Origin: Prorocentrum cordatum
Taxonomy: Eukaryota > Sar > Dinophyceae > Prorocentrales > Prorocentraceae
DNA: 64,000 nt
Reading direction: 5' to 3'
NCBI GenBank assembly: GCA_963575745.1
Contig: CAUYUJ010017823.1
Location: forward strand, 92,101-156,100
Shown: positions 42,841 to 53,904 of the stretch, piece after piece
Numbering within the stretch: position 1 is the first letter of the stretch
Layout: each line of letters begins with the position of its first letter
Made by a program: the position numbers and the translations under genes
The notes under the pieces: model-generated
Seen by the model: the letters and a program-made list of their open reading frames with translations, nothing else
What the model was told of the DNA's origin: nothing
Databases searched by the model: none

Positions 42841-42965
42841 TACTTCGTGGCCCGAGGAGGTCTGGGGAGCTCCGGAGTCCCGGGAGAGGAGCCCAGCTGT
42901 TGGCGCCGAGGCTCCCCAGGACAAGCAGCGGTCTCGGCGCCTCTCCCCTTCCCCGAGGGGTTTCG

Positions 42966-43030
42966 GAGGAGGAGGAGGAGGAGGAGGAGGAGGAGGAGGA
43001 GGAGGAGGAGGAGGAGGAGGAGGAGGAGAG
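42966..43030. repeat. (GGA)n microsatellite
   Basis: About 65 bases of pure GGA. Confidence 0.95.
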
Positions 43031-44011
43031 GGAGGAGATGGGGGAGGAGGAGATGGTTGGGCAGGCCGGGTCCTTGCTGGGAGCTCCTCAGGTGGAAGGG
43101 GAGGAGGCCTCCTCGGGGAGCGCTCGGGCGGCACGGCCCCCCCGGCAACGGCGGCCGTGCGCGAGCGCTCGGGCGGTACGGCCCCCCCCAGCGGCGGCGG
43201 CCGTGCGCTCGAGGGGCCCCGCTCGGTCCAGCGGGAGCCCCTCGCCGCCGGGGCGCGCACCGACCCTGGCCGCCGCAGGCCACTGCGTCGGCCAGGGCCG
43301 CCCCGTCGCGAAGCCCGGCCGGCGAAGCCCGGCAGCTCCCGGGCCCGGGCCAGCGGAAGGTGGCGAAGGGAGGGCTCGGCCCCGCGTGGCCGCCAAGCCC
43401 GGGTCCGCTGGAGGCCCTCCTCCTCCTGCTTGTCCTCCTCCTCCTCCTGCTCGTCGTCCTCCTCCGCCTGGTCCTCCTGCTCCTGCTTGTCGCAATCCTC
43501 ACCTCCTGCTCCTCCTCATCCTCACGCTCCTCTTCCACCTCTCCTCCTCCTCCTCCTCCCCCTTGCTTCTGCTGTTGCTCCTCCCGCTCGTCCCCCTGCT
43601 CCTCCTGCCCCTCCACCAGTTTCCCCCCTTCTCTTGCCCCTCCTCCTCCTCCTCCTTCTCCTCCTCCTTCACCATCCCTCCTTCTCCTCGTCCTCCTGAC
43701 CTCCTTCCTGCCCACGCCTTCCTCCCTCCCCCCCCCCTGCCCCCGCAGCCACGGCAGGGACGGGCCGCGGAGCTCCAAGAGGGCGGGAACCGGCCTGCGC
43801 CCACGGCCAGCAGTGCGACCGGCAGGAGCCAGAGCTCGCCGACCATCTGCCCCGCCCGGGGGCTCCGCACCCGCTCGCCCACTCGGCCTCCCCCATCCTC
43901 CCCTCCTTCTTCCTCGCCCTCCATCCCCCCCCCCTCCATCCTCACCCCCCCCAGCTTCCTCCCCCTCCAGCTCCTCCCCTCCAGTTTCCGCCATCCGCCC
44001 CTCCTCGATTA
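43031..44011. other. GC-rich block then CTC-rich block
   Basis: 43080-43400 is GC-rich with GCGGCGGCCGTGCGCGAGCG-like words; two similar stretches around 43130 and 43180 share CGAGCGCTCGGGCGG. 43410-43730 is CTCCTCCT. Frames are long on both strands because of composition; no gene called. Confidence 0.5.
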
Positions 44012-44181
44012 GGGCGACGAAGTCTATACATATCCACTGCTCCCTGGCCAGGCCCATCGTGAGCCCGGCAGCGGTGTATACGCGAGGCCCTCCTGGCTTG
44101 GCCAGGAGGGCGCATACACAGCTCCTGGGTTCAGGATGGGCCTGGCCAGGGAGCAGTGGATATGTATAGACTTCGTCGCCC
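44012..44181. mobile_element. 170-bp foldback element
   Basis: Positions 44012-44058 and 44135-44181 are perfect 47-bp inverted repeats (outer end GGGCGACGAAGTCTATACAT). The inner part continues as an imperfect stem with GTGTATACGC against GCGCATACAC and a final ten-base stem CCCTCCTGGC/GCCAGGAGGG around a three-base loop. No coding capacity. Such structure fits a foldback transposon or MITE. Confidence 0.8.
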
Positions 44182-44321
44182 GATCGATCCTCCCCTCCAT
44201 CCCCCAGGCTTCTCCATTCTCCAGCTTCCTCAAGCTGCCCGGCGCGCCCTCCTGCGAGTCTCCGCCCCCCTCCTCTCCCGTCTCCGCCCCTGCCCCCCCT
44301 CCTCCTCGACCCCAGCCTTTG

Positions 44322-44400
44322 GGAGGAGGAGGAGGAGGAGGAGGAGGAGGAGGAGGAGGAGGAGGAGGAGGAGGAGGAGGAGAAGGAGGAGAAGGAGGGG
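44322..44400. repeat. (GGA)n microsatellite
   Basis: About 80 bases of GGA grading into GAAGGAGG; followed by a short GGAATGGAATGGGATGGGAT run. Confidence 0.95.
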
Positions 44401-44409
44401 CAGAAGGAG

Positions 44410-45140
44410 CAGGAGGAGGAGAAACGGAATGGAATGGAATGGGATGGGATGGAATGCCCATTCGGCGACAGCGCACAGCACTAGATTCTGAGCTCACGCT
44501 CAAATTACTGGCAAGTGGCAAGTGGCAAGTGTGCGCATCTCCGGAGAGGCCCGTCGCGCGGGCGCGCATGCAGAAACTAAAACAAAAACAAACAACGATA
44601 ATATGAGGGCCGGTGGTGATCCCAAACCGGCCTCGTGCTATGCTTCACGCACCGCACGGCCGCGGCGCGACGCGAGAAGACAGACAACCTTTTGGATACG
44701 ACGCCAAAAAAACCGGCGTGCCGGCCCATCCGCTATCGTTTTGGGTCCGGCTTGGGCCTGGCAAGGGCCTCCGGGGTGGAGACGGTCCCCACGTCCCATG
44801 AGCTTGTATACCCACGGGCACGGGCGAACGACATGTTATGCGACTCAGAGACTCGCCAGGCAAACCAGGAGCACCCCAAGAGCCGACCTGCGATAGGCAA
44901 ACTCATGAAGTGAACCGTGGCCTGAAAGAGAGACAGACCACGCAGAAGGTGACATATTTCCCCCTCCCCCTGCGCCGGCCGCAGGCCAGAGGATGCGAAA
45001 AACGAAACTGGGATGCTAGCAAAGTGGGCGCGGCTGGACGCCGGACGAGGGAGGAGGAAGCGGAGGAGGAGGAAGAGGGAAGGGAACGAGGAGGAGGGCA
45101 TCCCCCAAAGCGCTCTGTACTGTAGGGCCGGTCATTCAAG
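44410..45140. other. no firm gene
   Basis: Short repeat GGCAAGTGGCAAGTGGCAAG at about 44510-44530. The rest is mixed DNA downstream of the LINE ORF and may include its 3' tail. Confidence 0.45.
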
Positions 45141-47087
45141 CTAAGCTATCGCCCACGTCACAAAGTCTCCCGCTCTGGATAGCCAATCGGCCCTGTCTCC
45201 TGCCATCTGTGCCCAGCGAGCCCCGCCGGTATGAACTGCATATTGTCGAAGTTTGTCTTCCCATTCCATATGTCTGCGGCGCGATGGCCGCATCAGCCTG
45301 CCCGAACCCTCGCGACGTGCATCCGCCGTCCACGCGGAGTCTCGCCAGAACGTCACTCTCAAGGCCCACGTGCGCGCGCTTGACCTGCAGACGTGCCCAG
45401 CCCAGGACCACTTCCTCGCTGCGTGCGCTGTCGGCCAGTCCCGCACGCCCGCGGCGCGCGCCTTGGCCCGCGCACGGCTGGTGGCCCGGCGGATCCATTC
45501 ATGCCATGGCTCCTCAAGACGACGACGAATGCCGCATATTCGTCGCAACATCCCGTTCTCTGCTGTCGTCAGAAAGCGCGTCTCGTCCGCGCGCGGCGTC
45601 CACGATCCAGCACCGTATAAGACACTGCTGCCGATGGCCGCGTCAAACAGGTTCAGTCTCCTGTACAGGGAAGTATCTGCATTCATCAGCAGCCGCTTCA
45701 TGGCCCAGAACTTCCTCCACCCAATCGCAACCCGGTGCTCCAACTCTGCCTTGGTCGCGTCCGTGAGCGAAAGCATCGTGCCGAGCACTTCCAGGGGCCC
45801 TCCCTCCCACAACACATTCAGCGAGAGACCGTTGGCCAAAGCCACGTCGCCTCGTTGCCGAACGTCGGGGCGATTCGTCTGCGCCTTGCACTTCGCGGGG
45901 TGCAACTTCAAGCCGCGCTTCAGCAGCGAATCTCGCACGGCAACGACCATGCGCTTCAAGGAAATCCAGGATCTAGCGACGAGCGTCATGTCGTCTGCGA
46001 AGGCAACGTGCGTGAGGCGCGTCCCATCGACCGCTCTCCCTACCTCCGTGCCGTAACCTCGTCGCTGCCACGCAGCGTCAACTTCACCCAGCACCTGCGT
46101 CATCACCAGGTTGAACAGCACGGGCGAAAGAGGGTCTCCCTGACGCACTCCCCGCTGCACCTCGAAGCGACGACTGTCTGTGCCTGGATCTACTTGCACA
46201 TAGGCCGACATATTTTGGTAGAACTTACGAAGAGCCGCCACCACGGCAGAATCCACGTTCGCCAACATGAGTGCATCAAAAAGCTGCGCATGATGCACTT
46301 TGTCGAAAGCCTTCTCGACGTCCAGGGTCGCTACCCAGAGCTCTTCTCCCCACTCTCCAGACTTCTCAACAACCATTCTCAAAACATGCAAAGCGTCATC
46401 ACAACCCCTACCACGACGGAAGCCATGTTGTTCTTCCCGCAACTGCTTCTCCACACTGTCTTTGATACGGTCGTAAAGCACAAGGCTGAACAACTTCGCC
46501 AGGACTGGGATGATCGAGATAGGTCGGTAGTTCCGTAAATCGTGCCTGGCACCTTTCTTGAAGATGACAGACAATCGCGCGACCTTCCACTCTCCCGGCG
46601 CGTCCAAAGACCCGCCAAGGATATCCGTGAAATACGATGCGATGGTGCTCAGCAGCTCCTCGTGCCCAGAGCGGAGCATTTCCGCCACCAATCCGTCATC
46701 AGCGCCCGTTCTTCCTCCTTTCATCCGTTTCAGAGCCGCTGTAACCTCCGCAGGTGTAATCGGTGAGACAGCTCGGGGTTCGCCTTGCCACTCGTCATAT
46801 CCAGCTGCCTGAGCATCCCGGTACAAGTCTTCATAGAAGCAGGCGAAAGCCTCCGCGATACCTGCACCATCTGTCACCAGCTCCCCCGCCAGATTTTCGA
46901 TCGACGTGGTCCTCTCGACGCCAGCATGTCGCTGTTGGATCCTTTGGAGGCTACGTAATCCTCGGCCTTGTGCAGCTGCTTCGCGGATCTCCCTATCATA
47001 GCGGCGACGTCTGCTCGTGCGGAGAGCCCTCCACAAACGTTTTGACAACGATTTCCGTCGTTCTGGGTCGTGCTCCTGCCGCCTCAT
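45141..47087 (-). CDS. LINE reverse transcriptase, 648 aa, intact
   Basis: An uninterrupted frame from an ATG; a TGA lies in frame about 30 bases upstream. Reverse transcriptase blocks appear in order: RMKGGRTGADDGLVAEML (121-138), NYRPISIIPV (186-195), HGFRRGRGCDDAL (221-233), LDVEKAFDKVHH (255-266) with the first catalytic Asp, GVRQGDPLSPVLF (313-325), VAFADDMTLVA (361-371) with the active-site pair, and GLKLHPAKC (392-400). The C-terminal part has the ARKWSWAGHVCR block typical of the tail of RTE/CR1-like LINEs. There is no endonuclease or RNase H in this frame, so the element is either 5' truncated or of a type with a separate ORF. All key Asp residues are present. It uses RNA as template at a nicked genomic site. 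Confidence 0.9.
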   Translation of the reverse strand: MRRQEHDPERRKSLSKRLWRALRTSRRRRYDREIREAAAQGRGLRSLQRIQQRHAGVERTTSIENLAGELVTDGAGIAEAFACFYEDLYRDAQAAGYDEWQGEPRAVSPITPAEVTAALKRMKGGRTGADDGLVAEMLRSGHEELLSTIASYFTDILGGSLDAPGEWKVARLSVIFKKGARHDLRNYRPISIIPVLAKLFSLVLYDRIKDSVEKQLREEQHGFRRGRGCDDALHVLRMVVEKSGEWGEELWVATLDVEKAFDKVHHAQLFDALMLANVDSAVVAALRKFYQNMSAYVQVDPGTDSRRFEVQRGVRQGDPLSPVLFNLVMTQVLGEVDAAWQRRGYGTEVGRAVDGTRLTHVAFADDMTLVARSWISLKRMVVAVRDSLLKRGLKLHPAKCKAQTNRPDVRQRGDVALANGLSLNVLWEGGPLEVLGTMLSLTDATKAELEHRVAIGWRKFWAMKRLLMNADTSLYRRLNLFDAAIGSSVLYGAGSWTPRADETRFLTTAENGMLRRICGIRRRLEEPWHEWIRRATSRARAKARAAGVRDWPTAHAARKWSWAGHVCRSSARTWALRVTFWRDSAWTADARREGSGRLMRPSRRRHMEWEDKLRQYAVHTGGARWAQMAGDRADWLSRAGDFVTWAIA

Positions 47088-47386
47088 AGCGAAAAGCTCA
47101 ACGACATCATCGCTATGTCGACATCATCGCTCAAATTACTGGCCTCGAGCTGAGGCCTCCATATTATATATTCTCTCCATGGGAGCAGCCAGCCGCAGCT
47201 CGTATGGAGGGGCGGCCCCCGATGCCGAGGGACAGCTCACCACCGTAGAGTCAGGAACCGCAAGACTTATACGGCGGGGACCTTCCGACGGCCCCTTAGG
47301 GACCAGTTCTGTCCAGGAACCCCTGGCACTTCTTATTCGGGGATTTACCCTGGGGGAAAAAACGGCGGATAACCTCCCGACCATTC

Positions 47387-48337
47387 TTAGTGGGACGCAT
47401 GCTGGGACCAGCCAACTTTAAAGCGCGGCCCTGGGACCACCCCCCTACACTTCAAACAAACATAGGTCTGCTTCCCAGGGACCGCGCACACAACGTCAAC
47501 CGAGGCAGGAGTTCGAGCAAGTCCAGCCGCGACGACGCGGTGCCCCTGAGGATCTGTGAGCAGCTTGCCTATCAGGCGTGACACGCCAGCACATCCTGTC
47601 ATATCAAGTTGAGAACGCAAATTACCACCGAGCGATAAGCATCTGATGCAATGCCACCCCGCAGGCATATCGATCCACGAATGCCACCCCGTCCTGAGCC
47701 TGGAGGTGCCGCGCCCCAGGGCGCGGGGAGGGCGGGGCCACCTGAGGTCATTCCTATACAGCGGCAGCACAGCAGCGGTTATCTTGACAAAGTTCTTCGC
47801 CCTCTCAAGGGCAAAATTGACCGAAGACAAAAACGCAGGGTCAACACCTTCGTGCTGCATCAAAGCCTTTTTTGCATGATGATCCACAACCGGATTCGCA
47901 ACAGCAACCTCTCTTTCATCCAACGGTAAAGCAAAGATGGCTTCCTGGGTCCTGTGGGCTTTCACATAGAGCCATTCCGTGCCTTCGAGGCTCTGCGCAA
48001 AAAGACGATTTCCTGCAAACTTGGACGAGGCTGCCAACTGCTGACTGACACTGCGCTGCATGATTTTGATTGCTGTCATGCAATCTGCTCCAAGCACCGA
48101 CGGTCTGTTTGCCACCTGGCTGCAAAGAGCAATCGCCACATGCTCAGACATCGCGGGGGTCTGAGGAAAGATGCCGTGGATCACGCCACGCATCACAGCC
48201 ACAGGCTCTGGCGCATCACCCCTGTCGGGCAGCACACCTATAGCCCAAGCCGCCATCTGTAGTGGACGGATCGGAGGCTTGAAACAGGAGCCGTCAGACG
48301 CCAATCGGAGCACCTGATCACTGCAAATGTTTCGCAA
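47387..48337 (-). CDS. RNase H-like domain of a LINE
   Basis: A 316-codon frame with an RNase H fold signature: LRLASDGSCF with Asp15, PAMSEHVAIAL with Glu65, VLGADCMTAIKIM with Asp85 and VANPVVDHHAKKAL with Asp152, the four acidic residues in canonical order. After it comes a basic region and a closing segment with YVCLKCRG. It begins one base out of frame with the zinc-finger ORF immediately 5' (48318-48701), so the two were probably one ORF. RNase H removes the RNA strand after reverse transcription. No reverse transcriptase precedes it, so this is the 3' half of an element; the intact reverse transcriptase ORF lies 300 bases downstream and appears to be a different element. Confidence 0.7.
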   Translation of the reverse strand: MRNICSDQVLRLASDGSCFKPPIRPLQMAAWAIGVLPDRGDAPEPVAVMRGVIHGIFPQTPAMSEHVAIALCSQVANRPSVLGADCMTAIKIMQRSVSQQLAASSKFAGNRLFAQSLEGTEWLYVKAHRTQEAIFALPLDEREVAVANPVVDHHAKKALMQHEGVDPAFLSSVNFALERAKNFVKITAAVLPLYRNDLRWPRPPRALGRGTSRLRTGWHSWIDMPAGWHCIRCLSLGGNLRSQLDMTGCAGVSRLIGKLLTDPQGHRVVAAGLARTPASVDVVCAVPGKQTYVCLKCRGVVPGPRFKVGWSQHASH

Positions 48338-48701
48338 TGATTTCGGGACACATGTCTAGTGGGTTGCCCAAGACATCAAACAGCTCAACATCCGACGACG
48401 TACTTGGCTTGGGCAACTCACTGTCAGGGTAAGCAAAGATCCCACGCGTGAAAATCTCTAGGTCAGCATCTTCGAGCGCCGCCTGGATATGCTCAGGCGT
48501 GGCACCCGATTCATGTCTAGTTATCTGGACATCTCTGCGTGTGCATGTGTACAGCCTGTGGTGGAGTGTGTCGACCTGTCCGCAACGACGGCCCCGATCA
48601 TTGGTCCACACTCCACTGCACCCACAGCATTTCACTAAAAACTTGGTGTGTCTACCTAATCCCTTGGCTTTTGGCCCCAACCGATCCCGCACGAGATCCA
48701 A
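48318..48701 (-). CDS. LINE C-terminal zinc-finger segment
   Basis: Reads LGRHTKFLVKCCGCSGVWTN then RRCGQVDTLHHRLYTCTRRD: two Cys close together, then Cys, His-His and Cys, as in the zinc knuckle after the reverse transcriptase of many LINEs. It continues through PEHIQAALEDADLEIFTRG and overlaps the RNase H frame by about 20 bases at a one-base shift. The 5' side is cut off by a GGA tract at 48770. Confidence 0.55.
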   Translation of the reverse strand: MDLVRDRLGPKAKGLGRHTKFLVKCCGCSGVWTNDRGRRCGQVDTLHHRLYTCTRRDVQITRHESGATPEHIQAALEDADLEIFTRGIFAYPDSELPKPSTSSDVELFDVLGNPLDMCPEIIAKHLQ

Positions 48702-49496
48702 GGTAGCCCTGTGCCCAGGGGGTAGCCTAACTTCGCCGCGAACGCCATCTCATGCTGGCGTTGGATACTGAGGAGGAGGAGGAGGAGGAGGAGGCGGAGG
48801 AGGAGGAGAGGAGGAATGAGGAGGATGAGAATGAGCCTGCTATCCCTCCTTTCCCCTCCCTCCCTCCCCCGCCGCATGCCTCCCCCGAACTTTTTTCGCG
48901 CTCCCCCTCCTGAGTCACTTCGGGCGCACGTGTATGTGCAATTGCTGTGGCAATTTGAAACACGCGTTCACGAGCCACTCAAGTATTTGCAGTCGCGCGT
49001 CGAGAGAACTTGCATCCTGACATCTGCACAATGCTTCAGCGAATCATCTACAGGAATGTGCTCCCGCACATACAACCTCACACACACAGACACACACACA
49101 CACGCACCCTCGCGCCTCGCGCGACGGAGAGGCGGAACAAGTCAAGCACGGCAGACGACACCTGGGCCGGTGCGCGCGCGCCGGTTCAGAGTGAAGCGGC
49201 CCTGGGACGCACAAAGAAGTAGACACAAATAGCAGGGTTCCCCATATGTTCCTATATTCTCTGGGCTTTTGTCTTCCCCGCCACTTCCCGTATTTTCGCA
49301 CATTTTCCTGGAAATCGACGATTCAATGTATCTGTGTGTTTTTTCCCCTCCTGACAAGGGGGGGGGCAGCACATTGCCGTCAAGTCGTGAGCGGCGGGGA
49401 GGAAGGAGAGCGCACTTGGCCGCCACCCGAGGGGACGTCCCTCAGGGAGGGCGCTGCGCGCGGACTCGGCGCGCAGCAAGGTCTGGAGTCATCGAC
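48702..49496. other. no firm gene
   Basis: A GGA tract at 48770-48815, a CT-rich stretch to 48900, ACAC near 49080 and mixed sequence to the CA tract. Confidence 0.45.
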
Positions 49497-49750
49497 CACG
49501 ACACACAGACACAAAGACACTGAGACACACAGACACACGCACACACACACAGACACACACAGACACACACAGACACACACACACACAGACACAGACACAC
49601 ACACAGACACGCACACACACAGACACACACACACAGGCACACAGACACACATACGCACAGACACACAGACACAGACACACACACACACACTTACACACAC
49701 ACACACTTACACACACACTTACACACACACTTACACACACAGACACTTTT
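49497..49750 (+). repeat. (CACACAGACA)n tract
   Basis: About 250 bases of CA with regularly spaced CAGACA, changing to CACTTACACA units at the end. ORFs through it are artefacts. Confidence 0.95.
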
Positions 49751-51364
49751 TTTGTACGAGCGCAAGACAAGCCCTGTGGCGAGAGGCGGAAGGGAAAACC
49801 AGGAAGGACGGGGGGAGGGAGCCGGGGGAGGGAGGCGCCCGCGCCCGCGCGTGCGCCAGGCCCGGCCGCGGCGGCCGGGCCAGCACCGAATCAATCGGGC
49901 GCGCCTGGGCGAGCAGCCAAGCGCTCTCGAAGGCCGCCCGCCGAATGAATCGGCCGCCGCCACACACGCACACGCACGCACACCTGCCGGCGAGCACAGA
50001 ATCACACTTGCCATCCCCGCCCTGCCATGATGACAAGGACCGCGTCAAAACGGAACCATGCGTCTTTCATCGCTATGATCGGCGAGTGGTACGCCAAGAG
50101 CCGCACCTGCACAACCCGATTCCAAGCACTGACTTGCAAGCTGCTCGAACTACGCCCATCGTCACGACATCCATTCCGAAAGCCGTCTCACTACACTGGT
50201 AACTATATAAGACGATATAACTATACCTGCCAACATGTCGAACTGAATGTCCTCTGTATGCCGTATACGACCTGAAATGCCTAACGGTAAATGTATGGGC
50301 ACGTATGCGTCGCATGGCCCGAGCGCAGCCTTCCGACCGCCCATGCCGAACTACATCTATGAATGCTAGCGCGCGGACCCTTAACGGACTCCTGACGTGG
50401 AAGCAACGCGGTGCAACCCCACCAAGAATTCAACCATAACTTATGCTGCATCCTCGAGGAACATTGTCTGGTCCCGTCGCGCCGCCATCCGCACCCGAGC
50501 CGCGCCTGAATCAACAACTAATCCGCGTCGACACCTTGTCGGAGACACGCGGGATCTGCGCCGAGTCCGCGTCGGACATACGCCGGGCACTGGAAAAAGA
50601 CAGCCGTTCACGGGAAAGACCCCCCCCCCCCGGAAAGACAACGTAACATTCGGCCACGAATGGGTTTCCCGACCTGACCCTGAGGAACATCCCGAAAACC
50701 AGAGCCTCTTCCCTTCTGAGCCCCCGATGGTCCTTCTCTCAACATCTGGACTGCAAGTTACCGACCACAGGACGCCAGCCCGCAGTGCACCAGCGCGCGA
50801 ACGGACGACTCGGGCAGACAGGACACCGCAGGGCATCAAACACAGGGCACCGGCCCGTAGCCCATAGCGCACCAGCCTATCGTGAACCAGTGCGCGAAAG
50901 ACCAACTGCGGCACACAGGGCCAGTCTCTTACATGATGAATGCGGGCCCTAAAAGGCAAGCTCTATGTAACAACATACCCTACCGAGTGTCAAGTTCACA
51001 GGAATAGCATGAATCAATCCATCTCCTCGCCGACCTCCTTGCCTCTCCGGCCCACGCCAAGATCTCTAGTGCGAACAACGCGCAGAACGAGTGCTCCACT
51101 ATTTGGAACCCGATGTCTGCGTCGCTCAGCATCACTGCGGGGTTGCAGTCCAGCCTTAGTATGAGACAAACATCGTGCCTGACACACTACGCTATTGCAG
51201 AGAACGGATCGGATCCCATCAAGACTAGAATCGATCGGAAGCGGATAACTGCGGCCCAGCCGAACAGCAGATAGGCAAAAACAAGTCTCACCGCTGAGCG
51301 CATTTGTTTCCTCCGCCACCGTGCCTGCACGGAGTGGGGCGTGTCTCCGGTGCTGTGTTCGGTC
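49751..51364. other. no firm gene
   Basis: Mixed DNA with short open frames on both strands; none shows consistent third-position bias. GCACCAGC/GCGCGAACGG words repeat weakly near 50780-50880. Confidence 0.45.
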
Positions 51365-52015
51365 TCCAGACGGCCAAATGATGTCCAAGACGGCCTCCAA
51401 GGCAGCCGAGGTGACGCAAAAACGGCTCAACGTGGTCCAAGACAGCTCAGAAGGCTCTAAAGCTGGCCTCAAGACGGCAAACGATGCCCCCACGACAGCC
51501 AAACATGGCTCCAAGAGGCCTTTCAGGGGAGCCCGAAGCAAAAACCATTGCTTCCCGATTGGTGTTCGAAAACTGCTGGGGTTCTTAACTGTTTGGGCTT
51601 CTGGTCGCCCAAGACGGCCCAAGAGGCCTCCAAGATGGCCCCAAGACAACCCATGCGGCCCCCAAAAGAGGGCCCCAAGTCGGCCCAACAGGACCCCAAG
51701 ATCGCCCAAGAGCCTCCCAAGAGGGCCCAAGGACGGCCCAAAGCGCTCTTAGAGGGCATCAATACGGCCCCGATAGGCCCCCCGAGACGGCCCCCGAAAA
51801 AGTCAGACGGGACAAAGGCCCCCTACCCCCTCCCGTGGGTGGTCTGGAGGGGGGGCTTCGCGGGTCGTTGGCGTCCAGGATGTCTCAAGATGGCTTCAAG
51901 AGGGCCTCGGCGATCCCAAAACGGCCTCCAAGATGGCCCAAGAAAGCGCAAGATAGCTCAAGCTGGCAATCAAGATGCCTCCAAGCGCTCCAAGACCGCC
52001 TCAGGACGGGTTTAA
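51365..52015 (+). repeat. CAAGACGGCCCAAGAGGCCT array, long copy
   Basis: Repeated CAAGACGGC, CCCAAGAGG and CCTCCAAGA words in two blocks (51365-51520 and 51605-52010) either side of about 80 unique bases. The minus strand gives LGGLLGRLG strings, so the 238-codon minus frame here is not called. Confidence 0.85.
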
Positions 52016-52139
52016 GCGGCCAGGGCCTCCACAGGACGCCGCCAATCAAATCCGCCGATCCGGCGTCTGAGCTACAAGGAGCCTCAGCAACAGCTTCAGC
52101 CTTGAGCCTAAGCAAGAGTTTCAGCTCTGCTTAGGGGGG

Positions 52140-52310
52140 TCGCCGGGGTGGCTCTGCCAGGGAAGGGGGGGAGGGGGGGGGTGCCCCTGGCGTTTTCTTT
52201 CATGATTTGCGCATCCGGACCCTCCCGGGGAAGGGGTGGAGGGGGGGGGGGGGCGGGGTGCGGTCTCCCATCTGGCGTTTTCTTAATGATTTGCGCATCT
52301 CCAAAATGTT
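52140..52310 (+). repeat. direct repeat, two copies about 83 bp apart
   Basis: Each has a G-rich run then CTGGCGTTTTCTT and ATGATTTGCGCATC, at about 52188 and 52271. Confidence 0.85.
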
Positions 52311-52574
52311 TCAGGTGGTCCCAGGGACCCCCCTCAGATCTAGCCGGTACGGGACCCTCCCCTCGGAACCCTCCCCGGGCACCCCCCGGGCACCGCTCCG
52401 CGCACCCCCCCCCAGAGGAGAAGAAAGAGGACCAGAAGAATCGAGGAGGGAGGAGGCCACAGAGCCGCGAAGATCACCGAATCCGGAGCCCCCCGGATCG
52501 GCGGCACTGGCCAGAGGCCATTACAATACTTTAAACACATGTAGAAGTCAGTGATTGGTGCATTCTCACCCTTT

Positions 52575-52870
52575 CGCTTCTGATGGCCCTCCGAGGCCTC
52601 ACGATGGCTCCACGAGGGCCCAATAGAGCACAACGGGAGGCCCAAGAAAGCCCCACAACAGATCCAAGAGCGCCCAAGAGCGCCCAAAGAGCGCCTTAAC
52701 AGGGGTCCAACAGGCGATGGCGGGCTCTCTAGAGGGTTGCGCTATTTTGTGCCCCCCTTCTTTGATCGAACTCCTCCAAGACGGTCCAAGTCAACATGGC
52801 CTCCAACATGCCTCCAAGAGGCTCCGAACATGACGCCAAGACGGGTCCAAATGGTTTCCAGGCATCCTAA
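52575..52870 (+). repeat. array of CCAAGA/CCTCCAA words, degenerate
   Basis: The same family as 51365, more diverged, with unique sequence at 52705-52775. Confidence 0.7.
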
Positions 52871-53904
52871 GACCGCCTGCTAGAGGACACAATTCTTCAA
52901 GAACCTTCCGGAAATCAATGAGTCTTGCATTCTCGCTGTTTTGTTGCCGATGTGCCTCGGAAGCCTCATAGAGCTCCCAGAGAGCCCCTCAGTGGCCAGT
53001 CTCCTCCTTTTCTTCATATTATCTATATTCTCCTCCTTCTCCTATTCCTACTCCTCCTCCTTCTCCCTGCCGCGCGGACAAGGATGAGGTAGAGTTCACG
53101 ACCTGCACAAGATAAGACGGTTCGCCGAACTGCAGTTGGCGTGAACTCGACTTCCCCCTACCGCGCAGACGAAGACGATGTCGAGTTCGCGATCAGTCTC
53201 AAGCCAGACCAGTCGTCGGTGCTGCGCCGTTCCTACCCTCAATCTCCTTCCTGCTGCGCCGTTTCACAAGCGCAATGGCGGGGTTAGCCGCAGACAGTCG
53301 GATAGGAGCGAAAGCACTTGCTCCAGTCAAGCTGCAGTCGCACCATGAACATCACTTCCTTGTCTGTCCGACATTGTGCGATCAGGCCAAGCAGTCAGGA
53401 TGACGAATGTGCATGTGAACCAAGACCTCTTGGGGCCTGCAAGCGCGTGCATGACCGAGGCGGTGGCTGGTAGCTCGAAGCGTATGGTTGTTTCAGGGAA
53501 GCGCGAACCCCCCAAAATCGTCATCCCTTCGGGACAATTTTTTATTGGAGATCTTCTGACCCGGGTCCATCCAGACCCGGGTCAGTGAGGCCTTGCAGAA
53601 TCCTGCCAAATCCTGCACCCAAGCCCGGGTCAATGCGAAGGACCCTGCAACGTCATGCAGGATCCTGCGCCCAAGCCCAGGTCAATGCGACCCTGGCGCT
53701 GCGCTCTGGCTGACCCCCGTTTGCACTGACCCCTGTCTCGAGGCTCCCGACTTTACTTCCAAAGGTCTCCGCCGGCGGAGGCGGCCCCGTTTCGCTCCGC
53801 CAGCTTCCGCCGGCTTTCCGCCGCCGTCCGCCGAGGAACAGATGGCAACTTCTCGATCCCTCGAGGGCGAGACGCCGTTATAGTTACAGTGGAGTCTAGT
53901 CCAC
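52871..53904. other. no firm gene; short direct repeats
   Basis: CCGCGCGGACAAGGATGAGG at 53075 has a diverged copy at 53160. At 53605-53700 a block with CCCAAGCCCGGGTCAATGCG is duplicated. Frames near 53330-53520 are short and ambiguous. Confidence 0.45.

Noticed and set aside
42840-44169. Three very long overlapping ORFs (370-440 codons) at 42.8-44.2 kb
   Set aside because: Both strands are open because of GGA and CTC tracts and high GC; no non-repetitive protein signal in any of them.
49380-49770. Cys/Val-rich ORFs at 49.4-49.8 kb as a metallothionein-like protein
   Set aside because: They are translations of the CACACAGACA tract.
51014-51730. 238-codon minus-strand ORF (GRLLGDLGVLLGRLG) as a Leu-rich protein
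   Set aside because: It runs through the GGCCTCCAAGACGGCCCAAG array; the same strings appear at every copy of the array in other places.
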